A stretch of 64,000 nt of DNA from Rhodococcus_G sp042754225 (GTDB lineage: Bacteria > Actinomycetota > Actinomycetes > Mycobacteriales > Mycobacteriaceae), in contig NZ_JBHZAH010000012.1 of the NCBI RefSeq assembly GCF_042754225.1, forward strand, positions 1-64,000, read 5' to 3'. Both the position numbers and the translations under genes were made by a program. The notes under the pieces are model-generated. The model did no database searches and had not been told where the DNA came from. It saw only the letters and a program-made list of their open reading frames with translations. Below, one piece after another: positions 8,025-16,741 of this stretch; position 1 is the first letter of the stretch; every line of letters starts with the position of its first letter.

Positions 8025-10519
8025 CGGACCGGTACCTGCGGCAGCGGGAGCAGGGGCAGCGCCGGCGCGAACTGCGCCGGCGACCTCGGTGCACTGCGCT
8101 CCCGCCACGGGTCGCGGTACCCGGCGACCGCGGTCGCCATCCTCTCGTCCAGCCCGGCCACGATGCCCTCCTCGTCTCGAACCAACAACGCCTGCAGTCG
8201 TTCCAGGCCGACCCTCGGCACCCAGTCGTAGGTGCGCTCGAGCCATTTCGCGTCCTCGCGGTAGTGCTGGACGAACCGGCCCGCCAGCTCGACCACGGCG
8301 GCGGGCGAGTCGACGGTGGCGAGCAGGTCGCCCTTGCGGATGTGTGCGCCGGCGGCGCCGCCGACGTAGACGTCCCAGCGGCCGTCGCCGACCGCGACGA
8401 CACCGAGGTCCTTGCACAGTGCCTCCGAGCAGTTGCGGGGGCAGCCGGCGACCGCGAGCTTGAGCTTCGCCGGGGTCTCGAGGCCCTGGAACCGTTCCTC
8501 GAGCGCGATCCCGAGGTTCGTCGAGTCGCCGAGTCCGTAACGGCAGAAGTCGCTGCCGACACAGGTCTTCACCGTCCGCATGCTCTTGCCGTAGGCGTAC
8601 CCGGACGGCATGTCCAGATCGCCCCACACCTTTGGCAGGTCCTCCTTCCTGATGCCGAGCAGGTCGATGCGCTGGCCGCCGGTCACCTTCACCAGCGGCA
8701 CCGCGTACTTGTCGGCGACGTCGGCGATGCGGCGTAACTGGTCCGGTGTGGTGACGCCGCCCTTCATCTGCGGGACCACCGAGAACGTGCCGTCGCGCTG
8801 GATGTTCGCGTGTACCCGGTCGTTGATGAACAGCGCGCCGCGCTCGTCCACCCAGTCCGGACCCCAGATCACCCGCAGCAGTGACGCCAGGGGCATCTTC
8901 GCGGTCGACTCCTCGCGGCCGCCCTCGGCGAGTTCGGCGAACACCCGAGACACCGCGCGCAGGTCCCGCTCTCGGATCGCGGCGATGAGCTCCGCCTTGG
9001 TCATCGGGATGCACGGCACGTACCAGTCGGCCGCGGGATCGGCGGCGAGGGCCCCGCCGGCCGCGCACGCAACGATGTCGGCGACGAGGCCTTTGCACGA
9101 GCCGCAGCCCTTGCCGGCGCGGGTCTTCGCGCAGACCTCGGTCAGCGTCTGTGCGCCGGAGTGCACGCACGCCACCAGGTCCGCCTTCGTGACGCCGTTG
9201 CAGTTGCAGACCTGGGTGTCGTCGGGCAGGTCCGCCGCCGACGCCGCCTCGGTGGCGCCCGCGAGGTCGAACAGCAGCGAGAGCCGGTCCTCCGGCAGTT
9301 CGACCTTCCCGTCGAACACCTGGGTCAGCAGGGCAGCCTTCCCGGTCTCGCCCATCAGCGTCGCGCCGACCAGCTTGCCGTCGCGGACCACAACGTTCTT
9401 GTAGACGCCCGTCCGCGAGTCGTAGAACTGGACGAACTCGTCGCCGTCGAGTTCGGGCCCCTTGACGCCCATCGCGGCGACGTCCAGGCCCGCCACCTTC
9501 AGCTTCGTCGTCGAGCTCGAACCCTGGTATGCCGCTGCGGGATTCGCTCCGGTGAGGTGCTCGGCGAGGACGACGGCCTGCTCCCACACCGGTGCGACGA
9601 GACCGTAGAGCTCGCCGCGGTGCTGGGCACACTCGCCGACCGCGTACACCGAACCCTCGTCCTCGCAGCGCATCTGGTCGTCGACGACGATGCCGCGTTC
9701 GACAACCAGCCCGCCGGCGCGAGCCAGCTCGGTGTTCGGCCGGATGCCCGCGGTGACCACCACCATGTCGGCGGGCAGGCTGCTGCCGTCGGTGAACCCG
9801 ACCCCGGTCACCGCCCCGAACGGGTCGCGCAGCACGGCGGTGGTGCGCATCGCAGTGTGCACGCCCACGCCGAGCGCCTCGATCTTCGCGCGCAGCACCT
9901 CGCCGCCGCGCTCGTCGAGCTGCTGGTTCATCAGGTGACCGGGGGAGTGCACGACATCGACAGCCAGGCCCTGGGTGCGCAGCCCGTACGCGGCCTCGAG
10001 TCCGAGCAGCCCGCCGCCGATGACGACCGCGGTCACCCGGTCCCGGGACTGCGCGAGCTGCAGCATCCCGTTGGTGTCCGCGATGGTCCGGAAGCCGAAC
10101 ACCCCGCTCCCGAGCCGTCCGTCCGGTTCGCGCAGGCCGTCCATGTTCGGGAAGAAGGTGTTCGACCCGGTCGCGACGATCAGGATGTCGTACTCGACCA
10201 CTCGGTCGCTCTCGCAGGTGACGGCCTTGGCGAAGCGGTCAAGGCGCACAGCCCGGTCGCCGGAGAACAGTGTGACGCCGTTCTCCCGGTACCAGCTCAT
10301 CGGGTTGAGAACGATCTCGTCGCCGTCCGCGGCCGCCTCGCCGGCGAGCACGTGCGAGAGCATGATGCGGTTGTAGTTGCCGTACGGCTCGTCACCGATC
10401 ATCGTGATGTCGAACTGGTCGCGGCCGCCGCGGGCGAGGATCTCCTCGACCGTCCGCGCCCCCGCCATGCCGTTGCCGATCACCAGCAGTCGCCGCTTCA
10501 CCTCACCTGTGCTCGCCAT
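8021..10519 (-). CDS. nirB: NADH-dependent nitrite reductase large subunit
   Basis: Catalytic subunit of assimilatory-type nitrite reductase. 832 residues with domains in order: an N-terminal FAD/NAD oxidoreductase (VIGNGMAGARTVEEI and, later, VIGGGLLGLEAAYGL dinucleotide folds), a BFD-like [2Fe-2S] domain (CNCNGVTKADL..AGKGCGSCKG, about residues 428-475), then the sirohaem/[4Fe-4S] reductase with TCVGSDFCRYG and AGCPRNCSEALC as cluster ligands. The ATG at 10519 has no clear Shine-Dalgarno sequence. First gene of the minus-strand nirBD-narGHJI run. A weak GlnR-like repeat lies just upstream. Confidence 0.96.
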   Translation of the reverse strand: MASTGEVKRRLLVIGNGMAGARTVEEILARGGRDQFDITMIGDEPYGNYNRIMLSHVLAGEAAADGDEIVLNPMSWYRENGVTLFSGDRAVRLDRFAKAVTCESDRVVEYDILIVATGSNTFFPNMDGLREPDGRLGSGVFGFRTIADTNGMLQLAQSRDRVTAVVIGGGLLGLEAAYGLRTQGLAVDVVHSPGHLMNQQLDERGGEVLRAKIEALGVGVHTAMRTTAVLRDPFGAVTGVGFTDGSSLPADMVVVTAGIRPNTELARAGGLVVERGIVVDDQMRCEDEGSVYAVGECAQHRGELYGLVAPVWEQAVVLAEHLTGANPAAAYQGSSSTTKLKVAGLDVAAMGVKGPELDGDEFVQFYDSRTGVYKNVVVRDGKLVGATLMGETGKAALLTQVFDGKVELPEDRLSLLFDLAGATEAASAADLPDDTQVCNCNGVTKADLVACVHSGAQTLTEVCAKTRAGKGCGSCKGLVADIVACAAGGALAADPAADWYVPCIPMTKAELIAAIRERDLRAVSRVFAELAEGGREESTAKMPLASLLRVIWGPDWVDERGALFINDRVHANIQRDGTFSVVPQMKGGVTTPDQLRRIADVADKYAVPLVKVTGGQRIDLLGIRKEDLPKVWGDLDMPSGYAYGKSMRTVKTCVGSDFCRYGLGDSTNLGIALEERFQGLETPAKLKLAVAGCPRNCSEALCKDLGVVAVGDGRWDVYVGGAAGAHIRKGDLLATVDSPAAVVELAGRFVQHYREDAKWLERTYDWVPRVGLERLQALLVRDEEGIVAGLDERMATAVAGYRDPWRERSAPRSPAQFAPALPLLPLPQVPVR

Positions 10520-10541
10520 GCGCCAAGGGTGCGGCGCCGCG

Positions 10542-10568
10542 GTGACGAGGTCGCTGCCGGGACGTTAC
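10542..10568 (-). promoter_or_regulatory. Possible GlnR-like box upstream of nirB
   Basis: Read on the minus strand there are three 5-mers at 11-bp pitch, GTAAC-N6-GCAGC-N6-GTCAC. Actinobacterial GlnR sites use gTnAC and GaAAC half-sites at this spacing, and nirBD is a known GlnR target in several actinomycetes. The middle element is a poor match and the site is only about 23-49 bp from the start codon, so this is a weak call. Confidence 0.2.
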
Positions 10569-10866
10569 GCCCGAATCAGGAAGTACTCACGCGTCGGCGG
10601 TCGTCGCTGTCAGGCTTCGTACACATGTGGAGTCGGCCCGCCGCCACGTTGACACCGAGCTGGCCGAGCGTCGACGGCGACCTGATGGTGGCGGACATCC
10701 TTCACGTGCTCGATGGTGATCCTCAATTTCTGATTCGGTTATTGCCGCTATTCGTGTTCGGGTTTCCTGAGATATCTATTTCGGATCTCGAATCGGATCC
10801 GTGCGAAGTTCATGTCCGATTAATCCGGGCATTTCGTTCGATATCGGTCAGGAAATGGCTCCCCAT

Positions 10867-10896
10867 TTGACGTGGTCGGGTCGACGGGTTCAGCAT
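10867..10896 (+). promoter_or_regulatory. Candidate sigma-70-type promoter for the M-box transcript
   Basis: TTGACG (10867-10872) and CAGCAT (10891-10896) are separated by 18 bp. Transcription would begin about 6 bp later, at about 10902, which is exactly where the 5' strand of riboswitch helix P1 begins. The -35 is good and the -10 is weak; the agreement with the RNA start is the main support. Confidence 0.45.
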
Positions 10897-10901
10897 GGGT
10901 A

Positions 10902-11081
10902 GTGCAGCACCTCGCTAGGTGAGGCGTCTGCACGGACACAGGCCGCTGACCCCGAACGTCGAAAGACGCCCCGGGTCAGGACAGCTCCTCCCGGATTAAG
11001 GGTTGAGCCCAAGCGGCTTCCGCGGCTGGAAGGGCGGCGGATACGCCGTGCAGTGCCGAAGCTCTGACGAGAGGGGTGCAC
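10902..11081 (+). promoter_or_regulatory. M-box (ykoK) magnesium-sensing riboswitch
   Basis: Magnesium-binding leader RNA that shuts down expression of Mg2+ transport genes when Mg2+ is plentiful. The sequence carries the signature M-box segments: CTAGGTGAGGC (about 10915), ACAGGCCGCTGACCCC (about 10938), GAACGTCGAAAGACGCC (to 10970) and, near the 3' end, GTGCCGAAGCTCTGACG (about 11053). The closing helix P1 can pair GTGCAgCACCTC at 10902-10913 with GAGGGGTGCAC at 11071-11081. It is on the same strand as, and about 480 nt upstream of, the MgtE-like / NRAMP operon. The class call is confident from the conserved core; exact ends are from the inferred P1. Confidence 0.88.
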
Positions 11082-11130
11082 ACCCAGGCCTTGACGGGTT
11101 CGGGTGTCCTCCCGCGTGCAGTGACGACTA

Positions 11131-11146
11131 GGCACCCGCGCGTGCC
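11131..11146 (+). other. Hairpin in the M-box expression platform
   Basis: GGCAC and GTGCC form a 5-bp stem around a 6-nt loop. The segment GCACCC (11132-11137) inside it is also complementary to GGGTGC (11074-11079), the 3' strand of P1. The two pairings exclude each other, which would link Mg2+-stabilised P1 to hairpin formation. No U-tract follows, so this is not a classical intrinsic terminator. Confidence 0.4.
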
Positions 11147-11172
11147 ACGGCTGTGAGGAGGTGAGGAACTCG

Positions 11173-11259
11173 GTGAGTCCCAGTGGCAATCAACATCTGG
11201 ATCGACGGCCATTTCAGTTCCTGACCGGTCGCGGTCTCGATTCCGTCGGCATTCACTGA
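11173..11259 (+). CDS. Possible 28-aa leader ORF between M-box and mgtE-like gene
   Basis: A GTG-initiated frame (product begins MSPSGNQHLD, ends DSVGIH) preceded by a strong ribosome site, GGAGGTGAGG, ending 6 nt before the GTG and lying just after the switching hairpin. It has no similarity I recognise. Its position between riboswitch and transport gene would suit a regulatory leader peptide or a decoy translation unit that exposes downstream RNA to Rho, but this is inference; it could be a chance frame. Confidence 0.3.
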   Translation: MSPSGNQHLDRRPFQFLTGRGLDSVGIH

Positions 11260-11559
11260 CTGCCCACCCGGCGAAGCGACTCGGATCGTTTGCCTGGGGT
11301 GGCTCGTGGCGAGTGAGTGTTTTGTGGGAACTTGCCCCGCGGCCAATGAGAGAAGAATTCCGTGACGTTCCAACCATCTCGTTTTTCCGCACGTGGTCTG
11401 TCGGCGCGCCGTTTCAGCGCCCTCCCGTAGGTGTCGCGATCGCCGCCGCAGGACCGTCCTGCGTCAGCCCTCGCCACACCTTGGTCATTTCCACCTGCGA
11501 GACAGCCAGCGGTCAGCCCTGCCGGCCCAACAGGAATCTCGGTAAGAAAGTGAAATCCC

Positions 11560-12930
11560 ATGAGCATCAACGTCCCCCGTCCTGGCTCGAATGATGCGGA
11601 CGCCCCGGGTGTCGGCCGTCCAGTGATGCACCTGTCCGGGCTGCTGGGCCGCCCGATCATTGCGCGTGACGGTGACGAGGTCGGTCGAGTCGAGGATGTG
11701 ATCGTCCGATTGAGCGGGCCCGAAAGCTATCCCGCCGTCACCGGTCTCGTCGCCGGGGTCGGCGGCCGTCGGGTGTTCGTCTCGACCGGCCAGATAGCGT
11801 CGCTCACTCAGCAGCGCGTCGACCTGTTGCAGAACAAGGTCGACCTGCGAGGGTTCGAGCGCCGTGACGGTGAGGTACTGCTGCGCGCCGATCTACTCGA
11901 TCACCGGCTGATCGACGTTCCCGCCGCCGAGTTGATTCACGCCTACGACGTCGAACTCGAGGACACCGGATCGGGGTGGGTGCTCGCTCGCCTCGACACC
12001 CGCCGGCCTGCCCGGCTGTTCGGTCTACTCAAGTCACACGACGGGCACGCGAGCAGGGACTGGAAGGCCTTCGAGCCGCTGATCGGTCACAACCAGTCCA
12101 TCGAGGTACGCCGAGTGGGCGGCCGGGTGAGCACACTCAAGCCGGCCCAGATCGCCGACCTACTCGAGGATGCCGACAAACGCGAGGGCGGCGAGATTCT
12201 CGATCGGGTCCACACCGACCCGGAACTCGAGGCCGACGTGTTCGAGGAACTCGACCCTGACAAGGCCAACAAACTGCTCGGCGACATGACTGACACGGAG
12301 GTCGCCGCGGTACTCGGCCGGATGCGCGCCGACGACGCCGCCGACGCGGTAGCCGAACTGCGGCAGTCCCGCCGTCGGCGAGTGCTGGATCTCATGCCTG
12401 CCGGCCAGCGAACCAAGGTCATCACGCTGATGGGCTTCAACCCGTCGAGTGCAGGTGGGCTGATGAGCGTCGACGTCGTGGAGTGTCCTGCCGGCACCAC
12501 CGCCGCACAGGCGTTGGCCCGCATCGCGGCGGCCCGATCGTTGCAGCCGGAGGCCCTGCTCAAGATGCACGTGCTCGGCGAGTCCCGGGAGCTGATCGGG
12601 GTCGTCTCGGTTATCGCGCTGGTTCAGGCCGAGCCGCAGCTTCCGGTCGAGAAGCTGATGGACACCGATCCGGTGCGCGTGGCCCCGGACGCGGATCTGA
12701 CGGACGTGGCGCTCCTGATGGCCGACTTCAATCTCGCGACCATCCCGGTCGTCGACGACTCGGACCGCGTACTGGGTGTGGTCACCGTCGACGACGTCCT
12801 CGAGGCCACCATCCCCGACGATTGGCGACGGCGAGAACCCGCACCGCGGCCCACTCGCGAACCGACCTACACCGCGACCGTCGAATCGACGACACGTGGG
12901 ACGATGCCGCAGGCAGGTGATCGGCCATGA
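11560..12930 (+). CDS. Soluble PRC-barrel / MgtE N-domain / CBS protein (Mg2+ sensor-like)
   Basis: A 456-residue protein with the cytosolic half of an MgtE magnesium channel but no membrane domain. Order: PRC-barrel-like N-terminus (LLGRPIIARDGDEVGRVEDV, about 28-95), a second PRC-like segment to about 175, an MgtE-N helical repeat (LKPAQIADLLEDADKREGGE near 196; later DPDKANKLLGDM) and a CBS pair from about 310 to 425 (PVEKLMDTDPVRVAPDADL, then LATIPVVDDSDRVLGVVTVD). No hydrophobic helix is present. In MgtE these modules bind Mg2+ and gate the pore. Here the stop overlaps the start of an NRAMP transporter (ATGA), so the protein probably senses Mg2+ and controls that transporter in trans. 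Downstream of the M-box. The ribosome site before this ATG is weak. Confidence 0.85.
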   Translation: MSINVPRPGSNDADAPGVGRPVMHLSGLLGRPIIARDGDEVGRVEDVIVRLSGPESYPAVTGLVAGVGGRRVFVSTGQIASLTQQRVDLLQNKVDLRGFERRDGEVLLRADLLDHRLIDVPAAELIHAYDVELEDTGSGWVLARLDTRRPARLFGLLKSHDGHASRDWKAFEPLIGHNQSIEVRRVGGRVSTLKPAQIADLLEDADKREGGEILDRVHTDPELEADVFEELDPDKANKLLGDMTDTEVAAVLGRMRADDAADAVAELRQSRRRRVLDLMPAGQRTKVITLMGFNPSSAGGLMSVDVVECPAGTTAAQALARIAAARSLQPEALLKMHVLGESRELIGVVSVIALVQAEPQLPVEKLMDTDPVRVAPDADLTDVALLMADFNLATIPVVDDSDRVLGVVTVDDVLEATIPDDWRRREPAPRPTREPTYTATVESTTRGTMPQAGDRP

Positions 12931-14654
12931 CCGACAACGATCCCTCGTTCCGTGGCGCGGGCGCTCCTGTTGTCGCACCGATCGCGCCTTCGCCCGCTGC
13001 ACCGGTGTCGGCTCGCGAACTGGTGGAATCCGCCGCTTCGTCCCAGCGGTCGGCCGCGCTCGACTCTGCTCACCTCGGCGACATCGAGGGCGCGCTCGGC
13101 AGCATCAGCATCACCGACACCGACAGCGCCCGCACACTCAAGACCCGGCTGCTGACACTGCTGGCAATCGTCGGGCCCGGCCTGATCGTGATGATCGGTG
13201 ACAACGACGCGGGCGGGGTTGCCACCTACGCCCAGGCGGGACAGAACTACGGGTACTCGCTGCTGTGGGTACTGCTGTTGCTGATTCCGGTGTTGATCGT
13301 CAACCAGGAGATGGTCGTTCGCCTCGGTGCAGTGACCGGAGTCGGGCACGCCCGGTTGATCAACGAACGATTCGGCCGTGGTTGGGGCTGGTTCAGCGTG
13401 GGTGATCTGTTCGTGCTGAACTTCCTCACCATCGTCACCGAGTTCATCGGTATCTCGTTGGCCGCCAGCTATTTCGGCATATCCAAGTGGATCGTGGTGC
13501 CCTCGGCAGCGGTGGCTCTCGTCGCGATCATGGCGACCGGGAGTTTCCGGCGCTGGGAACGGGCGATGTTCGTGTTCATCGCCATCACGTTGTTGCAGAT
13601 CCCGATGCTGCTGATGTCTCATCCGGACTGGGGTCGGGCGGCTCACGACTTCGTGGTGCCGGGCATTGCGGGCGGCATGAGCTCGGATGCAGTGTTGTTG
13701 ATCATCGCGATCGTCGGCACCACCGTGGCTCCGTGGCAGCTGTTCTTCCAGCAGTCCAACATCATCGACAAGCGGATCACGCCGCGGTTCATCAGCTACG
13801 AGCGGGCCGACACGGTGCTCGGCGCGATCGTCGTCGTCGTCGGTGCTGCCGCGTTGATGATGACCGCCGACTTTGCCGCCCGCTCGACTGACAGCGTGGG
13901 GAACTTCATCGACGCCGGCGACATCGCTCGCCTCCTGGGGATGGACAGCGGCACACTGGGCACCATCTTCGCGATCGTTCTGCTCGACGCGTCGATCGTC
14001 GGCGCAGCCGCGGTCACCCTCTCCACAAGCTATGCCTTCGGCGACGTCTTCGGCCTCAAACACTCCCTGCACCGCGGCTTCAAGGACGCGAAGCAGTTCT
14101 ACCTCTCCTACAGCGCAATGATCGTCGTCGCCGCAGCGATCGTGCTGATCCCCAATGCGCCACTCGGGCTCATCACCACCGCGGTGCAGGCACTCGCCGG
14201 ACTGCTGCTGCCGAGCGCGAGCGTGTTCCTACTGCTGCTGTGCAACGACCGGGAAGTGCTCGGGCCGTGGGTGAACAAGCGTTGGCTCAACATCGTGGCC
14301 GGCCTGATCGTCGGAGTACTGCTCCTGCTGTCCGGGATCCTGATGGCGACCACGATGTTCCCCGACCTCGACGTGGTAACGGCCGGGGAGTACCTCGCAG
14401 TTGCGATCGTCGTCCTCGTCGTCGCTGCCGTCGGCGCCCTGCGGTGGCTCGAGCGCCGAAATCCCGCTGCTTCGCTGCCCCAGTCAACGCCGGGTGATGC
14501 GGACAAGATGCAGTGGCGGATGCCGCCGCTGGCACTGCTTCAGCCCGTCAAGTGGTCCGCGGGAACCAAACTGGGCATGCTGGCACTGCGGACCTACCTG
14601 GTTGTCGGCGCGATCCTGCTCGTGGTGAAGGCCGTCCAGCTCGGCGGCGGATAG
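12927..14654 (+). CDS. NRAMP-family divalent metal transporter, probable Mg2+ type (NRMT-like)
   Basis: 575-residue membrane protein with a ~70-residue cytosolic N-terminus and about 11 hydrophobic helices. The TM1 metal motif, DPGN in Mn/Fe NRAMPs, reads DNDAGG here (residues 92-97), and the TM6 site, normally with a metal-binding Met (MPH), reads TVAPW (266-270). Loss of the Met, which excludes hard ions such as Mg2+ in classical NRAMPs, matches NRAMP-related magnesium transporters. The M-box upstream and the coupled MgtE-like cytosolic protein both point to Mg2+ import. I infer substrate from these three lines; Mn2+ or another ion is not excluded by sequence. Confidence 0.85.
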   Translation: MTDNDPSFRGAGAPVVAPIAPSPAAPVSARELVESAASSQRSAALDSAHLGDIEGALGSISITDTDSARTLKTRLLTLLAIVGPGLIVMIGDNDAGGVATYAQAGQNYGYSLLWVLLLLIPVLIVNQEMVVRLGAVTGVGHARLINERFGRGWGWFSVGDLFVLNFLTIVTEFIGISLAASYFGISKWIVVPSAAVALVAIMATGSFRRWERAMFVFIAITLLQIPMLLMSHPDWGRAAHDFVVPGIAGGMSSDAVLLIIAIVGTTVAPWQLFFQQSNIIDKRITPRFISYERADTVLGAIVVVVGAAALMMTADFAARSTDSVGNFIDAGDIARLLGMDSGTLGTIFAIVLLDASIVGAAAVTLSTSYAFGDVFGLKHSLHRGFKDAKQFYLSYSAMIVVAAAIVLIPNAPLGLITTAVQALAGLLLPSASVFLLLLCNDREVLGPWVNKRWLNIVAGLIVGVLLLLSGILMATTMFPDLDVVTAGEYLAVAIVVLVVAAVGALRWLERRNPAASLPQSTPGDADKMQWRMPPLALLQPVKWSAGTKLGMLALRTYLVVGAILLVVKAVQLGGG

Positions 14655-14800
14655 GAGATCCCGATGACGGGCATCCGGTGGCGGCATAGGCCGGAATCGC
14701 CTCCACCGCAAGATCGACCCCGCCACCGCGCATCGCTCCTCGTGAAGTCGCACCGTGCAGCATGGGTCCGGTCGGTCGCAATTGGGTGCCGTGCGGCCGC

Positions 14801-16741
14801 CTACACGTCGATCCTCGAACCGATGATCACGGTCCGGTCACCTGGCAGACCGAAGAACTCGGCGGCATCGGCAGTGATGTGCGATGTCGCGATGAACAGA
14901 CGTTTGCGCCACGGCGCCATCGTCGGCGCCGTCCCCTTCTTCAGTTCGATCTTCGACAGGAAGTAGGAGGCGTCGTCGATGGCGATCGGGCCCTCGGTCT
15001 GCGCGGGGTCGAGCAGGCGCAGCGCATCCGGCACGTTCGGCTTCTCCATGTACCCGAAGTGCGCGGTCACGTGGATGATCCCGTCCTCGGCATGGCCGAG
15101 ATCGTCGACCTCGGTCCGCTCCTCGTCCGGCACCCGAGGGACCGGCAGCGTATCGATCGACATGATCACCACGTGGTCGTGCAGTACTCGGTTGTGTTCG
15201 ACATTGGCCCGCATCGCCAGCGGCGCGGTCTGGTTGCCTCGGTTGAGGAACACCGCGGTGCCGGGGACCCGCAGCAGCGGCGGCCGGTGCTCGTCGAGCT
15301 GGTCGACGAACTCGCGCAGCGGCCCCTCCGCACGCTCCCGCGCGAGGGTGACGATGCCGCGCCCGCGCTGCCAGGTGAGCATCACGGTGAACGCCGCGAC
15401 GCCGATCAGCAGCGGCAGCCACGCCCCGTGGACCAACTTGGTCAGGTTCGCCGCCAGGAACATCAGGTCAACCGTCAACAAGAACCCGGCGCCGATCAGC
15501 ACCAGCCACAGCGGGGTGTGCCATCGGGTCCGGGCGATGTAGAAGAACAGCAGCGTGGTGATCGAGATCGTGGCCGTCACCGCCATGCCGAACGCGTACG
15601 CCAACGCCGCCGAGCTGCGGAAGGCGAACACCAGCGTGAGTACCGACACCATCAGGACCCAGTTGATCCAGGGCACGTAGATCTGACCGATCGTCGACTC
15701 CGAGGTGTGCGCCACCCGCAGTCTCGGCAGGTAGCCGAGCTGGGCGGCCTGCGACGCCACCGAGTAGGCGCCGGTGATCACGGCCTGGGAGGCGATCACC
15801 GTGGCCGCGGTGGCCAGCAGCACCATCGGTAGGCGCGCCCAATCGGGAGGGAGCAGGAAGAACGGACTGCTCACCTTGGTCTCGTCGCCGAGCACGAGCG
15901 CACCCTGCCCGAAGTAGCTGAGAACGCAGGCAGGCAGGACGAGCATCAGCCAGCCGCGGGTGATCACCCTTCGACCGAAGTGGCCCATGTCGGCGTAGAG
16001 CGCTTCGGCGCCGGTGACCGCCAGTACGACCGCGGCCAGCGCGAAGAAGGCAATCCCGAAGTGCCCGACCACGAAACTCACCGCGTAGGTCGGCGACAGT
16101 GCCCTCAGGATCTCCGGGTGCCGGGCGATTCCGGCCGCACCGCAGGCGCCGATCGAGACGAACCAGACGATCATCACCGGCCCGAAGAACCGCCCGACCA
16201 CGGCCGTGCCCCGGCGTTGGACGACGAAGAGCAGCACGATGATCAACGCGGTGAGCGGGACGATGAAGTCTCCCATCCGCGGCTCGACGACCTTCACGCC
16301 TTCGACGGCGGAGAGCACCGAGATCGCGGGGGTGATCATGCTGTCGCCGAAGAACAGCGCGGCGCCGAAGATGCCGAGCCCGGACAGCACCGCGGCGACG
16401 CGACGGTGCCGTGCCCCGCCCAGCCGCCGCAGGAGCGTGATCAGTGCCATGATGCCGCCCTCGCCGTCGTTGTCGGCACGCATGACGAGCGAGACGTAGG
16501 TCAGGGTGACGATGATCATCACCGACCAGAAAACGAGGGACACGACGCCGTACACGTTGTCCGTGCTGATCGGAACGGGGTGCGGGTCGTCCGGGTTGAA
16601 CACCGTCTGAATGGTGTAGATCGGGCTGGTGCCGATGTCGCCGAAGACGACGCCGAGCGCGCCGACCACGACGGCCGCACGAACCGCGTCGCGGCCGTCG
16701 ACCGCTCCAGTTTGCGACGGAGTCTCGGGGTTGATGCGCAC
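14801..16741 (-). CDS. kup: Kup-family potassium uptake transporter
   Basis: Low-affinity K+/H+ symporter of 646 residues. The N-terminus has the Kup signature GALGVVFGDIGTSPIYTIQ in the first helix and 'DNDGEGGIMALITLL' between helices 2 and 3. About 12 helices are followed by a C-terminal cytosolic domain (from about residue 460) ending YFLSKIELKKG..FIATSHI. The GTG start at 16741 has GAGGAG about 7 nt upstream. It converges on the NRAMP operon. No c-di-AMP (ydaO) leader was recognised upstream. Confidence 0.92.
   Translation of the reverse strand: MRINPETPSQTGAVDGRDAVRAAVVVGALGVVFGDIGTSPIYTIQTVFNPDDPHPVPISTDNVYGVVSLVFWSVMIIVTLTYVSLVMRADNDGEGGIMALITLLRRLGGARHRRVAAVLSGLGIFGAALFFGDSMITPAISVLSAVEGVKVVEPRMGDFIVPLTALIIVLLFVVQRRGTAVVGRFFGPVMIVWFVSIGACGAAGIARHPEILRALSPTYAVSFVVGHFGIAFFALAAVVLAVTGAEALYADMGHFGRRVITRGWLMLVLPACVLSYFGQGALVLGDETKVSSPFFLLPPDWARLPMVLLATAATVIASQAVITGAYSVASQAAQLGYLPRLRVAHTSESTIGQIYVPWINWVLMVSVLTLVFAFRSSAALAYAFGMAVTATISITTLLFFYIARTRWHTPLWLVLIGAGFLLTVDLMFLAANLTKLVHGAWLPLLIGVAAFTVMLTWQRGRGIVTLARERAEGPLREFVDQLDEHRPPLLRVPGTAVFLNRGNQTAPLAMRANVEHNRVLHDHVVIMSIDTLPVPRVPDEERTEVDDLGHAEDGIIHVTAHFGYMEKPNVPDALRLLDPAQTEGPIAIDDASYFLSKIELKKGTAPTMAPWRKRLFIATSHITADAAEFFGLPGDRTVIIGSRIDV

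Noticed and set aside
11313..11594. 93-codon plus-strand frame overlapping the start of the MgtE-like gene
   Set aside because: No ribosome site of note and a composition that does not resemble a folded protein; it belongs to the leader region.
14664..14966. Open frame of 100 codons after the NRAMP gene with a GGAG upstream
   Set aside because: It is Arg/Pro-rich, has no recognisable domain and overlaps the 3' end of kup on the other strand; most likely an antisense frame.
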